Shown: positions 63,157 through 64,000 of the stretch, piece after piece
How positions within the stretch are numbered: the stretch's first letter is position 1
Layout: the number at the start of each line of letters is the position of its first letter
Source of the DNA: JBDWFY01 sp965275915
GTDB taxonomy: Bacteria; Pseudomonadota; Alphaproteobacteria; Rhizobiales; Stappiaceae
DNA length: 64,000 nt
Assembly (NCBI GenBank): GCA_965275915.1
Contig: CBDHYI010000006.1
Span: forward strand, 186,001-250,000
Reading direction: 5' to 3'
Made by a program: the position numbers and the translations under genes
Notes under the pieces: generated by a model
The model's database searches: none
The model's input: only the letters and a program-made list of their open reading frames with translations
What the model was told of the DNA's origin: nothing

Positions 63157-64000
63157 ATGACAGAACCGCATTTTTACAAAAAGCCGCCTGTCGTCACCGT
63201 CAGCAAAGTGGCTGAGTGGGCGGGTGCTGAAATCAAGAAAGGCGATGGGGCCGAAGCGATTAAAAACGTCGCGCCGCTGGAAGACGCCGTATCCGGCGAC
63301 CTGGTCTTTCTTGATAACAACAAGTACTTTTCGCATCTTGAAAACACGCAAGCGACGGCCTGCCTGATTGCGCCGCGTTTCGCTGACCGGGTTCCCGAGC
63401 ATGTCGTTCCGCTCGTTGTGGCCGAACCTTACAGGGCTTACGCCAAAGTTCTGTCGATGCTTTATCCTGATGGCAACAGGCCTTTGACCGTCCTGCAAAG
63501 AGACGGTATTTCACCATCCGCGCAGGTGGCCGAAACGGCCGTTCTTGAAGCCAATGTTACGGTTGAGGCCGGTGCGGTTATCGGGCCTGGTGCGGAAATC
63601 GGTGCCGACACATATGTCGGTCCAAATGCGGTCATCGGGGCAAACTGCAGAATTGGGCGAAAGTGCAGCATCGGCGCAAACACGACCTGTCAGCACGCAG
63701 TTATCGGCAATGGTGTCATCATCCATCCGGGTGTGTGTATCGGTCAGGACGGTTTCGGCTTTGCCATGGGCATGTCCGGTCATCTGAAAGTTCCGCAGAT
63801 CGGGCGGGTCATCATTCAGGACGATGTAGAGATCGGCGCCAACACCACCATTGATCGTGGCGCAAACCGAGACACGATGATCGGTGAAGGGACCAAGATC
63901 GACAACCAGGTGCAAATCGCTCACAACGTCGTCATCGGGCGGCATTGTATTCTGGTCTCCCAGGTTGGAATTGCAGGCAGTGCGACACTGGGAGATTACG
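63157..64000 (+). CDS. lpxD: UDP-3-O-acylglucosamine N-acyltransferase LpxD, truncated by the window edge
   Basis: The frame opens at ATG 63157 and continues to the right edge, giving 281 codons of an enzyme usually about 350 residues. It starts MTEPHFYKKPPVVTVSKVAEW. The N-terminal uridine-binding domain is followed from about 105 by hexapeptide repeats (GADTYVGPNAVIGANCRIG, NGVIIHPGVCIGQDGFGFA) forming the left-handed beta-helix. The catalytic His is H256 in VQIAHNVVIG. It attaches the third acyl chain step in lipid A synthesis using acyl-ACP. The 260 bases between bamA and this gene hold a terminator and no other gene; a weak Shine-Dalgarno precedes it. Confidence 0.95.
   Translation, partial: MTEPHFYKKPPVVTVSKVAEWAGAEIKKGDGAEAIKNVAPLEDAVSGDLVFLDNNKYFSHLENTQATACLIAPRFADRVPEHVVPLVVAEPYRAYAKVLSMLYPDGNRPLTVLQRDGISPSAQVAETAVLEANVTVEAGAVIGPGAEIGADTYVGPNAVIGANCRIGRKCSIGANTTCQHAVIGNGVIIHPGVCIGQDGFGFAMGMSGHLKVPQIGRVIIQDDVEIGANTTIDRGANRDTMIGEGTKIDNQVQIAHNVVIGRHCILVSQVGIAGSATLGDY

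Overview
The window reads as chromosomal DNA of an alphaproteobacterium, most probably of the order Hyphomicrobiales (Rhizobiales). The arguments are gene order and protein type: a single fourteen-subunit nuo operon followed by birA, rnj, a methylmalonyl-CoA epimerase gene and a DUF1467 gene; plsX-fabH-ihfA-merR; lolCD-dnaE-rpsB-tsf-pyrH-frr-uppS-cdsA-dxr-rseP-bamA-lpxD; a class II DAHP synthase; a short prolyl-tRNA synthetase; and promoters of the CTTGAC/CTATAT type. I do not name a genus. Almost the whole window is housekeeping DNA. I see no insertion sequence, prophage, CRISPR array or rRNA gene.

Layout. 1-7.4 kb: mixed single genes, including a truncated exported protein, a VOC protein, a class V aminotransferase, a gamma-glutamylcyclotransferase-like protein, a VIT-family transporter, class II DAHP synthase, a stand-alone receiver protein, a BamE-like lipoprotein and a cytochrome bc1 assembly chaperone. 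7.4-11.3 kb: DUF177 gene, plsX, fabH, ihfA, merR (fatty-acid start and nucleoid protein). 11.4-12.9 kb: a small turnover locus with an orphan CueR-type regulator, a frameshifted acetoacetate decarboxylase remnant, a small hypothetical gene and tRNA-Pro(GGG). 12.9-20 kb: an exopolysaccharide cluster (ligase/polymerase, initiating sugar-phosphate transferase, glycosyltransferase and Wza-type export lipoprotein on the minus strand; a divergent Wzc/ExoP-like co-polymerase with a decayed kinase domain). 20-25.6 kb: htpG, arsR-arsC, a membrane GGDEF-EAL protein and two identical tRNA-Asp genes.

26-44.7 kb: nuoA-N encoding respiratory complex I, with a pentapeptide-repeat gene inserted between nuoF and nuoG and an extended NuoE, then birA, rnj, mce and DUF1467. 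44.7-45.3 kb: a 640-base gap that probably holds a structured RNA. 45.3-64 kb: proS, the LolCD lipoprotein-release transporter, a 32-residue membrane peptide behind a LexA box, dnaE, the translation genes rpsB-tsf-pyrH-frr, then envelope genes uppS, cdsA, dxr, rseP, bamA and lpxD (cut by the window end). The last block joins isoprenoid carrier, phospholipid, stress protease, outer-membrane assembly and lipid A synthesis.

The most interesting item is the LexA-box peptide at 48.9-49.1 kb, which looks like an SOS-induced membrane peptide comparable to Caulobacter SidA. Next are the three-way-junction RNA candidate at 44.9-45.1 kb, the pentapeptide protein inside the complex I operon, the kinase-dead Wzc-like protein and the possible leaderless arsR transcript.
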